This document shows positions 7,633 through 15,741 of a stretch of DNA of 16,959 nucleotides, piece after piece. The notes under the pieces are model-generated. The model did not search any database. It was not told the DNA's origin and was given only the letters and a program-made list of their open reading frames with translations. Position numbers and translations under genes: made by a program. Every line of letters begins with the position of its first letter. The stretch's first letter is position 1. This stretch comes from an uncultured Ruminococcus sp. (GTDB taxonomy: Bacteria; Bacillota; Clostridia; Oscillospirales; CAG-272): contig CADBRS010000097.1 in assembly GCA_902797125.1 (NCBI GenBank), positions 1 to 16,959 of the forward strand, written 5' to 3'.

Positions 7633-7646
7633 GCGGATAGATCCGC
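7633..7646 (+). repeat. Short perfect inverted repeat in the nagB leader
   Basis: GCGGAT-AG-ATCCGC is a 6-bp inverted repeat with a 2-base centre, ending 16 bases before the nagB ATG. As DNA it could be a second operator. A 2-base loop is too tight for a stable full RNA hairpin, so a DNA-level role is more plausible. It differs in sequence from the palindrome at 7600-7615. Confidence 0.4.
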
Positions 7647-7662
7647 AGAAAGTGAGTATCGT

Positions 7663-8454
7663 ATGCGCGTCATCATTCAGGACAACTACGACAAAATGTG
7701 TAAATGGGCGGCTGATTACATCGCGTCGAAAATCAGAGCTCATAAGGAAAAGAGACCGTTCGTACTCGGACTGCCGACGGGTTCCTCTCCGATCGGCGTC
7801 TATCGGGAACTTTCTCGGATGAATCGGGAAGGTGAACTGTCTTTTGCCAACGTCGTCACCTTCAATATGGACGAGTATCTGGGCCTTCCGAGAACGCATG
7901 ACCAGTCCTACTGGTATTTCATGCACGACAATTGCTTCGACCACCTGGTGGACATGAAGCCGGAAAACATCAACATCCTGAACGGCATGACGGATGATCC
8001 GGAACGCGAATGCAGGGAATACGAAGCGAAGATCGCTTCCTACGGCGGAATCGATCTGTTCATGGGCGGCATCGGTGTGGACGGTCACATCGCATTCAAC
8101 GAACCGTTCACGAGTCTCGCCTCCCGGACCGGCGTGCGCAACCTGACGACGGACACGAGGATCGTGAACTCCCGCTTTTTCGGCAACGATCCGGAAGCAG
8201 TGCCCAGTCAGGCTCTTTCCGTCGGCGTCGGAACCGTGTTCGATTCCAAAGAAGTACTGATCCTGATCAACGGACACAACAAGGCCCGCGCGCTGGCTGC
8301 GACGGTGGAAGGAGCCGTCAGTCAGAAATGGACGTGCTCAGCGCTCCAGTACCACAACGGCGCGATCATCGCCTGCGACGAGGCTGCCTGCGGGGAACTG
8401 ACGGTGGACACATATAAATATTTCCTGGATATCGAGCGCGCCGAGCGTCTCTGA
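7663..8454 (+). CDS. nagB: Glucosamine-6-phosphate deaminase
   Basis: NagB converts glucosamine-6-phosphate to fructose-6-phosphate and ammonia in the cytoplasm, the final step that sends amino sugars into glycolysis. The product is 263 residues (E. coli 266) and aligns end to end. It has the phosphate loop LGLPTGSSPIGVY (~36-47), Asp70 in FNMDEY, and Asp140, His142 and Glu147 in DGHIAFNEP, which match E. coli Asp72, Asp141, His143 and Glu148. At the E. coli allosteric GlcNAc-6-P site, Arg158 is replaced by Gly157 and Lys160 by Arg159, so allosteric activation may be altered or lost. Upstream AAAGTGAG is a moderate ribosome binding site. It is the last gene before a terminator and may be co-transcribed with the three genes before it, although it has its own candidate promoter. 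No nagA or transporter is nearby. Confidence 0.96.
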   Translation: MRVIIQDNYDKMCKWAADYIASKIRAHKEKRPFVLGLPTGSSPIGVYRELSRMNREGELSFANVVTFNMDEYLGLPRTHDQSYWYFMHDNCFDHLVDMKPENINILNGMTDDPERECREYEAKIASYGGIDLFMGGIGVDGHIAFNEPFTSLASRTGVRNLTTDTRIVNSRFFGNDPEAVPSQALSVGVGTVFDSKEVLILINGHNKARALAATVEGAVSQKWTCSALQYHNGAIIACDEAACGELTVDTYKYFLDIERAERL

Positions 8455-8463
8455 TTTCTCCTG

Positions 8464-8501
8464 AAACGGCCCCTGCGTTCATGCGCTCCGGCCGTTTTTT
8501 T
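8464..8501 (+). terminator. Rho-independent terminator after nagB
   Basis: AAACGGCC (8464-8471) pairs with GGCCGTTT (8490-8497), enclosing an 18-base loop with an inner GCG/CGC-type stem. It is followed by a run of T to 8501. It begins 9 bases after the nagB stop and closes the plus-strand group that starts at 1731. Confidence 0.88.
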
Positions 8502-8517
8502 CTGTATTTTGGGCTCA

Positions 8518-8546
8518 GGACCCCTTTTTTTCAAAAAAAAGAGTCC
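8518..8546. repeat. AT-rich inverted repeat between nagB and the next promoter
   Basis: GGAC (8518-8521) pairs with GTCC (8543-8546), and T7 with A7 around the centre, with two mismatches between. It lies 16 bases past the nagB terminator and 38 bases before the next -35 box. It may be a second, weaker terminator; no other role is visible. Confidence 0.3.
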
Positions 8547-8583
8547 AAAAGCGTTTCTTTTTCATAAAAATAGTTTATCAAAC

Positions 8584-8612
8584 TTGACAGATGGAAAAAA
8601 ATATGTAATAAT
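8584..8612 (+). promoter_or_regulatory. Promoter of the 8666-9820 gene
   Basis: TTGACA (8584-8589) is a perfect -35 box. AATAAT (8607-8612) lies 17 bases downstream and matches the -10 consensus at 5 of 6 positions. The leader before the ATG at 8666 would be about 48 bases and contains AAAAGGGGG (8647-8654). Confidence 0.75.
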
Positions 8613-8665
8613 AACCATAACTGTAAAAGTTTCTACCTTCGTTTGAAAAGGGGGCTCTGTAGTTT

Positions 8666-9820
8666 ATGTATAAAATGATTAATCGAATCGGCGCTTTTGT
8701 CGTAGGCGGTGCCGCATTGCTGTTCGGAATCATCGGCTGGCTGTGGCACTATTGTCCGCACATTCCGTGCCTGATGATGACCGGCGCCATGTTCGTGATC
8801 TACGGATTGGTGATCAGAAAAGACCTGATCCGTTTCATCTGGTCCGTCTTCTCGATTTTCTTCCTTGGCGGACAGATCGTTTACAACAACATCTATCTTT
8901 CCGAAGACATCCATACCTGGCTGTTCTTCATCTTCTGCGTCGCTTTCATCATTTTCTTCCTCGTGGACGCTATCGTTCAGTGGCCCCGCAAGAAGGGTGC
9001 CGAAGAAGAAGCCGCTCCTGCCGCTGAAAATGCAGAAGGAACCGCTCCCGCTGCCGCAGCCGCTGCTGCAGGCGGATCCGGCGAGCCTTACTACATGCTT
9101 CGCAGAACGGATAAGGGCAACACGATCTTCTTCCTGAAGAGTGCTGAAGACAAACAGCTGGCCGTATCCAAGGTTTATCCGGATCTTGATTCCGTGAAAG
9201 CCGGTGTGGACTCCACCCGTGCCATCGCTTATTCTGCAGACGTTGACGATATGACCAATGCGGACAATCAGCGTATGACCGGATCCCGTTATGAGATGTG
9301 GAACAGCACGGGACACATGATGCGCTCCCGTCTGACGACAGTAGACAATGAAGTCATTCTGGTTCTTCCCGATGCGGAACACAAGGCAGCTGCTCTGCAG
9401 GTCATCGCCTCCGTGATCGCGGATTCCAGAACCGAGAAGGTCGTGGACTGCACGTCCGACGCCCCTGTCAGCGAACCGGATGAAAACCTGTTCGGCACAG
9501 GAACCGCTCTGGACGAGACCATGGCCGTCATCAACGAAGCGCGTGCCGCTGCTGCGACCCACGTCTCCGCTGAACCGCTCCAGGAAGCTCCCGAAGGGGA
9601 AGGAACCGAAGTCGTCGGTATCGCTTTCCCGGAACGTCCGAAGGTTTATTTCTTCAAGCCTGAAGCAGACGGCATCAAATACAAGGTCGGAGACGTCGTT
9701 CTGGTTCCGACATTGTCTATCGACCGCGTCGTCGGTGTCGCGATTCCTAACGTAAGACTGACTGATGATCAGCTTGTTCTTCCGCTCAAATCCATTCTCC
9801 AGATGGTTTCCAAAGCGTGA
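8666..9820 (+). CDS. Unfamiliar 4TM membrane protein with two DUF1508-like repeats and a PSP1-like tail
   Basis: I do not recognise the whole protein (384 residues). Four hydrophobic helices lie at ~8-29, 33-50, 54-78 and 84-106. A low-complexity linker (~108-141) is rich in Ala and Glu and includes a run of seven alanines. Residues ~142-195 (YYMLRRTDKGNTIFFLKSA, then a helix ending STRAIAYSADVDD) resemble the small DUF1508/YegP fold. Residues ~209-262 look like a second, diverged copy with the same strand-strand-helix spacing and a matching VVD end. Residues ~325-360 (KVYFFKPEADGIKYKVGDVV) resemble the start of a PSP1-type domain. The long soluble part should be cytoplasmic, since helix 4 is followed by the positive run RKK. 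The gene has its own promoter and a strong terminator, so it is monocistronic. Function unknown; a membrane-tethered adaptor or binding protein is a guess. Confidence 0.85.
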   Translation: MYKMINRIGAFVVGGAALLFGIIGWLWHYCPHIPCLMMTGAMFVIYGLVIRKDLIRFIWSVFSIFFLGGQIVYNNIYLSEDIHTWLFFIFCVAFIIFFLVDAIVQWPRKKGAEEEAAPAAENAEGTAPAAAAAAAGGSGEPYYMLRRTDKGNTIFFLKSAEDKQLAVSKVYPDLDSVKAGVDSTRAIAYSADVDDMTNADNQRMTGSRYEMWNSTGHMMRSRLTTVDNEVILVLPDAEHKAAALQVIASVIADSRTEKVVDCTSDAPVSEPDENLFGTGTALDETMAVINEARAAAATHVSAEPLQEAPEGEGTEVVGIAFPERPKVYFFKPEADGIKYKVGDVVLVPTLSIDRVVGVAIPNVRLTDDQLVLPLKSILQMVSKA

Positions 9821-9833
9821 GCCTGATCAGGAT

Positions 9834-9865
9834 AATCGGGTTGTCTCAGGCAACCCGATTTTTTT
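9834..9865 (+). terminator. Strong Rho-independent terminator after the 4TM protein gene
   Basis: AATCGGGTTG (9834-9843) and CAACCCGATT (9851-9860) form a perfect 10-bp stem with a 7-base loop, followed by five more T residues. It starts 13 bases past the stop codon. A separate 10-bp palindrome, CCTGATCAGG, lies just before it at 9822-9831. Confidence 0.93.
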
Positions 9866-9905
9866 CAACTCTCTTTGACTGTTTTTTACATTTTCGAGGC
9901 CTGCC

Positions 9906-12359
9906 GTGATCATCCATTCTAAGAAGCACAATTTCATAGTTTTGATCTGTTTCCTGCTTGCCGGCATTTTTTTGCTTTCATCCTGCGGGCTTTTTTCGGA
10001 TGACCACGCCTCAGACCGGACGGAAAGTATCGGTCAACATGGCGACGGGTCGAATCTTGCAGAAAAAGAATCCGGCAACTCTCCGACCGGTTCGATCCTT
10101 GCGTACACGGGTCCGTTCGCTCAGGATGCGGATGCGATCATCATCAGCCAGGTCTACGGACCGGGCAACAATACGGACGCTTCCTGCCCGATGGGCTACA
10201 TCCAGCTTTTCAATACTTCGGATATGGCCGTTTCTCTGGAGGGACTTTCGATCTATCACAGAAAAGGGAACGGGGTTTTTCTCGAATACCGGTTTGCAGA
10301 TCAACTGATGATCTTGCCCAGACATTATTTCCTGATCCGGTGCGCAAGTGCGACCGGAAAGGACGGCAGCCGGTACAACACGTCCTATTCCATTTACGAA
10401 CCGACATCTTTCGATGCTTCTTTTGAAAATTTGCATCTGGACAATTCCGAAAATACGATCGTATTGGGCAAAAGCGGCATCAATTTCAATGCTGAAGGTT
10501 TCGATTTCAAAGCATCGTCCGCTGTCTCCGAATATTTCATCGGGACGGAACTGGAAGACGATTTCAGTCTGAGAAACATCCATATCGCCCAGGGTATGTC
10601 CAAGCACAAGATCGCCGTCAAGACGGGCCTTCTGAAGAACAGCTACTATGCGGTTTACAATCTGACCAAACTGGGGCAGGCGGATCTGATCCGTTTCGCT
10701 CCTCAGACGTCCAAAGGGGCCGTGAACGATTTCATTTACCCGACGCGTGACGAGGTCTCTTTTTCCCATCAGGCCGGCTTCTACGACCAGGCTTTCTCGC
10801 TGACTCTGGAAGCTCCGGCTGGCTATACCATCTACTATACGGTAGACGGGTCTGCTCCGACCGCGTCTTCGCAAAAATATAAGTCTCCCATCTTCCTGGA
10901 TGAGACGACGGAGTCCGCCTGGGGCAATGAGATCAAGCGGGGCATCCAGTATCTCGGAGAAGGGGCGCAGCCCAAAAGCGAGACCATGATCGGCTGCCAC
11001 GTCATCAAAGCGATCGGGATCGATAATGAAACGGAAGCTTCCACGGACGTGATCACGAACACCTACGTGATCATTCCGAATTTCGCGGATACCTACCGCG
11101 TCAAAGTGTTTTCACTCACGCTGCCGGTCCGGAACTGGATCTCGGCGATCGGCATTTATAACAGATATAACTCATCCGACCCGAGACCCCGGTCAGAAGC
11201 TTATCTCGAACTCTTTAACGAATCCGGCGAACGTGTGGGGCACTCCAACATCGAAGTGGGCGTCAGCGGCAAATATTCCGCTTCCAAGCTCATGAAGTCT
11301 CTGCGTTTCTACTATAAAGGCTCGCTCAACGAAGATAACGAGGGCGAAAAGTCTTTGCGTTATACGCTGTTCGGCAGTTACGCGACAGACGACAACGACG
11401 CCATCATTTCCGAATTCGAGCGGCTGATCCTGCGTAACGGGGGCAACGACTGCGGCGTTTCATATGTCCGGGACGCGTTCTCACAGCGCCTGGGCGGCCT
11501 TCTCGGCGTGGATCATATGGCCTATACGCCGGCTCTCCTCTTCGTCAACGGGGAATTCTGGGGCGTTTACAACTGCCGTGAACGGTATGAGACCCAGTTC
11601 GCAACGAATCATTACGGCATTCTGCCCGAGAACGTGACCGTCATGGAGAGCGACTATTCCAAAGTCAACCGGGACAATCTGGCAGACTACGTGGTCTCGG
11701 ACGGAGATCCCGCGGACGGCGACAATTTCAATGACATCTACCATTTCATCAAAAGAAACGGCGTGACGGATCCGGAGAACTATGCATGGGTTTGCGACGT
11801 GCTGGACGTCGATTCCCTCATCGACATGTATGTCGAGCATCTGATTCTTTGCGGTGCGGACTGGCCCCACAACAACATCAAGTTGTGGCGCAACAAAAAC
11901 CCGGACGACCCGTCCGGTTTCGACACGAAGTGGCATTATGCATTGCTGGATCAGGATACGACGCTGTCCCTGTCCTGGGGTTATTCCGCAGACTGTTTTG
12001 GCAATGCTTTCAACTACAACTCCGTGACAGCGCTCATCATGACCAAGCTCATGAAGAACCAGACGTTTGCGAACCGGTTCTATCTCAGATATTACGAAGC
12101 CGCAACGGAGATCTATACTCCGGAAAAAATGGCCGAACTCTATTACGAAGTCTATGACAGCGTAGCTCCGCTCATGAAGTTGCAGGAGATCCGCTGGCCC
12201 GGAGATTTCTCGGGCGGCGTGGCAGCCTGGGAGAAGGAGATGGAGAAGATCTTCGTTTTCCTACAGAGAAGGCAGAAATACGCATTATCCACGTTTTATG
12301 CCTATTTTTCGATCGATGAGGCCTATGTGCTTTCACTGAGAGAGGAGGCAGGGAAATGA
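9906..12359 (+). CDS. CotH-type secretory kinase lipoprotein with lamin-tail and chitobiase-like domains
   Basis: CotH proteins are atypical secretory kinases, known for phosphorylating spore coat proteins in Bacillus and found on many bacterial surfaces. This 817-residue protein begins with GTG at 9906, six bases after GAGG. Its lipoprotein signal ends in LLSSC, with Cys27 as the lipidated residue. Residues ~73-270 resemble a lamin-tail domain (DAIIISQVYGPGNN, GYIQLFNTSDMAVSLEGLSI). Residues ~287-390 resemble the chitobiase C-terminal/FN3-like fold (YTIYYTVDGSAPT). The kinase region at ~398-800 shows LRNGGNDCGVSYVRDAF (509-525), NGEFWGVYNCRERYE (548-562), and NNIKLWRNKN followed by KWHYALLDQDTTL. 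These fit the ATP- and metal-binding segments of CotH. It overlaps the next gene by ATGA, so the two are translationally coupled. The substrate is unknown. No promoter could be placed confidently in the 40 bases after the preceding terminator. Confidence 0.88.
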   Translation: MIIHSKKHNFIVLICFLLAGIFLLSSCGLFSDDHASDRTESIGQHGDGSNLAEKESGNSPTGSILAYTGPFAQDADAIIISQVYGPGNNTDASCPMGYIQLFNTSDMAVSLEGLSIYHRKGNGVFLEYRFADQLMILPRHYFLIRCASATGKDGSRYNTSYSIYEPTSFDASFENLHLDNSENTIVLGKSGINFNAEGFDFKASSAVSEYFIGTELEDDFSLRNIHIAQGMSKHKIAVKTGLLKNSYYAVYNLTKLGQADLIRFAPQTSKGAVNDFIYPTRDEVSFSHQAGFYDQAFSLTLEAPAGYTIYYTVDGSAPTASSQKYKSPIFLDETTESAWGNEIKRGIQYLGEGAQPKSETMIGCHVIKAIGIDNETEASTDVITNTYVIIPNFADTYRVKVFSLTLPVRNWISAIGIYNRYNSSDPRPRSEAYLELFNESGERVGHSNIEVGVSGKYSASKLMKSLRFYYKGSLNEDNEGEKSLRYTLFGSYATDDNDAIISEFERLILRNGGNDCGVSYVRDAFSQRLGGLLGVDHMAYTPALLFVNGEFWGVYNCRERYETQFATNHYGILPENVTVMESDYSKVNRDNLADYVVSDGDPADGDNFNDIYHFIKRNGVTDPENYAWVCDVLDVDSLIDMYVEHLILCGADWPHNNIKLWRNKNPDDPSGFDTKWHYALLDQDTTLSLSWGYSADCFGNAFNYNSVTALIMTKLMKNQTFANRFYLRYYEAATEIYTPEKMAELYYEVYDSVAPLMKLQEIRWPGDFSGGVAAWEKEMEKIFVFLQRRQKYALSTFYAYFSIDEAYVLSLREEAGK

Positions 12360-15088
12360 TAAAAAGACTGATCCCTCTTCTTCTGATCGTCTGCATGCTG
12401 ATCCCGCTCGCTTCCTGCGGCCACGGGTCCGAAAAAGAGACGGGCAAGATCGAGACAGACCCGCGCGAAGAAAGCCGCGAGACAGACGCCGACATGTCCA
12501 TCTATCCCCTGGATGAATGGAATATGGTGCTCTCTGAAAAGGAGGGCTGTTCCGGCACCGGCGAAACTGTCTGGATCTCGCAAAAGGAAGCCCGGAACGC
12601 GCTTCCCAAAACCTGTCAGACACTGAGGATCCAGATCGTCAGCTATTCAGACGCGGTCTCGGACGTCCGCGCGATCGTCGATCAGGTCGAGTTCGAGCAG
12701 ATCCAATTCGTTTTTTCCATCAATCTGGATATCGGTTCCTACAAGTCCGTCTATGCTTCCTATCTGTTGAAAGACAAGGCAGGCAACGCTCTCCAAATCG
12801 ACGGGAAATATGCGATGATGCCTTTCCAGTCTCTGACCAAGAATCTGGTCACGCTGGCGACCAGCCTCACAAAAGAATTCGGTTCTTCAGGCGTGGTCAT
12901 CCGCGCTCCGTTCATTCCGGAAACCGCTTTCTACTGCGAGGCTTTCAAGAACACCTGGAGCGCCTATAACGGGACGGACTGGGTCGACCCGAATTCTTCT
13001 CCAAGCCACCTTCAGGAGGCGCTGATGCTCTGCGAACGGATCTCCAAACAGGAATGTCTCCGGTTCAGGGAACTGTACCTTGCAGATTGTCCGGAAGCCT
13101 TGGTCTATCTGTCTTTCTGCCCGCTGAACCGGGAAGAAGGAAGAACACAATATTATGCCTCCGCTTTGGCTTCAGGCTTATTCAGCGGCGCTATCGCGGA
13201 AGGCAGCATCGGGTCTGCGGAAAAGCCGTTCACCTATCAGGGAAAAACGGTTCGGGACGCCTTTGCTTACGGCTATATTTCTTCTTCCGTTGCCGAACTG
13301 AATCATTCCGTCTCGGGCCTGCTCGCAGTGCCGGACACGTCTTTCAAGAACTACGGTGCGGACTATATCATGGACATCTGTTTCAAAACGGTCTGCGGAT
13401 GGCTGATCCAGAGCGGTCTGGACGACGTGACGATCGCCAAAGACCTTCTGAAATCATTCGTTACAGGCACGATGGATGCCTCAGTCCGATTTGAAAATCT
13501 GTATGCCGCTCTTTCGGATATGCAGGGGAAAAAGGCCACCTATCATACGGGCACGCCCGGGATCGGCGTTTATGCGCGTGACCTGACGGACGCGGGGTAT
13601 GATCAGATCGCTTCCGTGTCCCTGTCGCTTTTGGATGATGCGATCCCTGTCGGCATCCTTTCGGGCAGTTCGATTGCCGATCCGTCGGTTTTGAAGAATT
13701 ACAAAGTGATCTGGATCTCGGACAGCGAGGCCGCGTCCGGGAAAGAGATCCAAAACTGGGTCTCGGAAGGCGGCGTACTGATCTATGCAGGTTTCGACAG
13801 CTTTGCCGAAGGCAAAAACGGGATCCGGGATTTGTGCCAGACATATGCGGACACGAATCCGGTCCTGGGCTCTATCGAAATGGATTCGGATATGAGTCCG
13901 ACCCGTGCATCCTCTATGGTCGGTGCCGAAGCCGAAGGGCTTTGGATATCCCAAAGGTATCAGAATCTGCTCGTGAGCATCGATGATGCGTCTCTGACGC
14001 CTTTGATGAAACTGGGCAGTTCCAATCTGGCCGTTTCCGGGGCATACGGAAAAGGAGCAGTCGTGCTGACGGGCCTTTCGCAAACGGTTCTCTGCATGTC
14101 CGAAACAGCAGGCGCTTTTGTCCGAGGCATGACGCAGTATGCGCTGAATGTCTTGAAGATCCCTTATCTTTCGGGTCCCGCCGTTTATGCGGAGATCGGG
14201 GACTATCTGATCATCCGGGCAGGCTCCCGGGATCTGACATTGCGCGGTGTCGTGATGGATATCGGCAGTGACAGCTTCACAGTCCTTGAAAACGAAACGG
14301 TGAAGGCCAGCACGTGCCGGCTGTTCAAAAAGCTTCAGACAGCTCAGGAAGAGGATCAGGACGAAGCGACCCTGTTGCTGAAGGATCCGAACGTTTCACT
14401 CGCCAATACCGATATGACCTCCATCCTGACCGTTTCCGGTCCGGAAGGGGAAGAAAAGTTTATCGTGATCGATGCCGGAAAAGGACTCAATCTGAAATCA
14501 GTGGAACTTCTGAATGCGTCTCCGCGCTCCGTTTTGGTCTCGTCCGATCCGGAGACAGGACTGATCATGATGAAGGCCGAGGCCTCCACGACCGACCCGA
14601 CCCGGTTTCAACTGGTCTGGACCCGGGATAAAGTGAGCAAGCTTTCCGTGATCAGCCGCTTCATAGCGAAGAGTTTTTCAGTCCAGACGAATGAGTCGGG
14701 ACTGGACGAGCAATGGATCGAATCGAATACGGCCGCTGCCAATGCGTCCCTGCGGTTCTGCGACGGGGCCGGCATCCTGGTCTACCGCTTCGATACGTCT
14801 GAATATCTGAAAGGAACATATACTTTCAATATCCTGCAGAATTACATTTTCGAGATCTCACCCAACGGCAAAGACTGGACGCTTTTGGCAGACTATTCCG
14901 AAGGGGGTACCGTGCCGCATCTTCAGACAGGGAACAACCCGTATGCCATGGTCGTGACTCCGGAGATGTATGCGGGCTTCACGACTCTCTATGTCCGGCT
15001 GCGCAACACGGATACGTCCAAAGGTTGGGGCGGTTCGATCACGTCTTTCCAGATCGACTACTATGTCGATAGCCAGAAAGGCTCCTGA
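12356..15088 (+). CDS. Large glycosidase-like lipoprotein (GH42-type GATase-like domain, C-terminal beta-sandwich)
   Basis: This 910-residue protein starts at the ATG inside the ATGA overlap with the CotH gene. Its signal ends in LASC (lipidated Cys21), followed by a charged, flexible stretch to ~50. Residues ~90-390 look like a degenerate TIM-barrel of the GH42-like kind: FKNTWSAYNGTDWVDPNSSP (197-216) and the following helix recall a family of large uncharacterised Bacillota glycosidase-like proteins. Residues ~395-610 resemble a GATase-like trimerisation domain (GIPVGILSG-type segment at ~430-437, then VLKNYKVIWISDSEA and WVSEGGVLIYAG). The C-terminal ~750-905 looks like a discoidin or galactose-binding sandwich (YIFEISPNGKDWTLLADYS, TLYVRLRNTD). 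No catalytic acid pair can be assigned with confidence. Lipid-anchored on the outer face, it probably acts on, or binds, a surface glycan together with the CotH protein. Confidence 0.7.
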   Translation: MIKRLIPLLLIVCMLIPLASCGHGSEKETGKIETDPREESRETDADMSIYPLDEWNMVLSEKEGCSGTGETVWISQKEARNALPKTCQTLRIQIVSYSDAVSDVRAIVDQVEFEQIQFVFSINLDIGSYKSVYASYLLKDKAGNALQIDGKYAMMPFQSLTKNLVTLATSLTKEFGSSGVVIRAPFIPETAFYCEAFKNTWSAYNGTDWVDPNSSPSHLQEALMLCERISKQECLRFRELYLADCPEALVYLSFCPLNREEGRTQYYASALASGLFSGAIAEGSIGSAEKPFTYQGKTVRDAFAYGYISSSVAELNHSVSGLLAVPDTSFKNYGADYIMDICFKTVCGWLIQSGLDDVTIAKDLLKSFVTGTMDASVRFENLYAALSDMQGKKATYHTGTPGIGVYARDLTDAGYDQIASVSLSLLDDAIPVGILSGSSIADPSVLKNYKVIWISDSEAASGKEIQNWVSEGGVLIYAGFDSFAEGKNGIRDLCQTYADTNPVLGSIEMDSDMSPTRASSMVGAEAEGLWISQRYQNLLVSIDDASLTPLMKLGSSNLAVSGAYGKGAVVLTGLSQTVLCMSETAGAFVRGMTQYALNVLKIPYLSGPAVYAEIGDYLIIRAGSRDLTLRGVVMDIGSDSFTVLENETVKASTCRLFKKLQTAQEEDQDEATLLLKDPNVSLANTDMTSILTVSGPEGEEKFIVIDAGKGLNLKSVELLNASPRSVLVSSDPETGLIMMKAEASTTDPTRFQLVWTRDKVSKLSVISRFIAKSFSVQTNESGLDEQWIESNTAAANASLRFCDGAGILVYRFDTSEYLKGTYTFNILQNYIFEISPNGKDWTLLADYSEGGTVPHLQTGNNPYAMVVTPEMYAGFTTLYVRLRNTDTSKGWGGSITSFQIDYYVDSQKGS

Positions 15089-15154
15089 TCCTGCCAACCG
15101 ACAGGCAGACGCGAACATCTTCCGCATGCGAAACTTTCGCGTGCCGAAATAAAG

Positions 15155-15182
15155 AAAAGACCCGCTTTTGAACGGGTCTTTT
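15155..15182. terminator. Bidirectional terminator between the lipoprotein operon and carD
   Basis: AAAAGACCCG (15155-15164) and CGGGTCTTTT (15173-15182) form a perfect 10-bp stem with an 8-base loop. The symmetric A/T ends make it work on both strands. It lies 66 bases past the plus-strand stop and 20 bases past the carD stop on the minus strand. Confidence 0.88.
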
Positions 15183-15202
15183 GGCATCTGACGAGCAACG
15201 TG

Positions 15203-15706
15203 TCATGCTTCGTCGACGTGTTTGGTGATATACGTGTTGACGTCCGAGAAGGGAATGTCCAGTACGATGGACAATTCTCTAAACAGACTTTCTTTCGCGA
15301 GTTCTTCGAATTCGAGGTCGGTTTCAGGCAGCCGTCTTTTCAGTTCGGCGAAGACGGCTCTTCTGGCATGGACGGTTTTGAGCAGGCTCATGCATTTTTC
15401 GGGCTCGGTCGACGACAGAGCCTGTCTGTAGATGTCTCGGCGGTTCTTTTCGACAGGAACAACAAGAGGCTGGATCTCGGGGATCTTCTGAACGAAGACT
15501 TCCAGAGCAGCCTTATCCATCAGTTTTCGCATCATGACGTTTGGGTTGTCCACGGGTGTATAGATTTTCAATTCCTGCTTTTCCTTGATCGGATGCAGCA
15601 GGTAGAAGTCCCGAAGGTCTTCCTTTGAAAATGGTGATTTGCAAATCTCGATAATTTCACAGACCCCGGACGTGCCATACACGATGTATTCACCGGCCGA
15701 AAACAT
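15203..15706 (-). CDS. CarD family RNA-polymerase-binding transcription regulator
   Basis: CarD proteins bind the RNA polymerase beta subunit and stabilise open promoter complexes. This 167-residue protein has the typical N-terminal RNA-polymerase-interacting (Tudor-like) domain at ~1-65 (MFSAGEYIVYGTSGVCEI, FYLLHPI) and an all-helical C-terminal half (~70-165). Length is usual for the family. The start is fixed by GAGGTGAG two bases upstream of ATG. It is a single-gene unit with its own promoter, convergent with the lipoprotein operon. Nothing in the sequence ties it specifically to the neighbours; a global role is likely. Confidence 0.93.
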   Translation of the reverse strand: MFSAGEYIVYGTSGVCEIIEICKSPFSKEDLRDFYLLHPIKEKQELKIYTPVDNPNVMMRKLMDKAALEVFVQKIPEIQPLVVPVEKNRRDIYRQALSSTEPEKCMSLLKTVHARRAVFAELKRRLPETDLEFEELAKESLFRELSIVLDIPFSDVNTYITKHVDEA

Positions 15707-15741
15707 ATCTCACCTCGCTAAAAAAGATTTCTGCTACTCTA

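Noticed and set aside
9030..9080. GC-rich repeat encoding an alanine run, considered as a nucleotide repeat element
   Set aside because: It is explained by the Ala-rich linker of the 4TM protein; the codons vary and there is no exact repeat unit.
8633..9562. 309-residue antisense frame over the 4TM protein gene
   Set aside because: It is the reverse reading of a gene with its own promoter, hydrophobic helices and terminator; the product is His/Gly/Ser-rich and featureless.
9874..9892. TTGACT followed by TACATT as a promoter for the CotH gene
   Set aside because: The two boxes are only 7 bases apart, and no -10-like sequence lies at the proper distance.
10011..11000. 329-residue antisense frame inside the CotH gene
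   Set aside because: The opposite frame encodes clear lamin-tail and chitobiase-like domains; this one has no ribosome binding site or domain.
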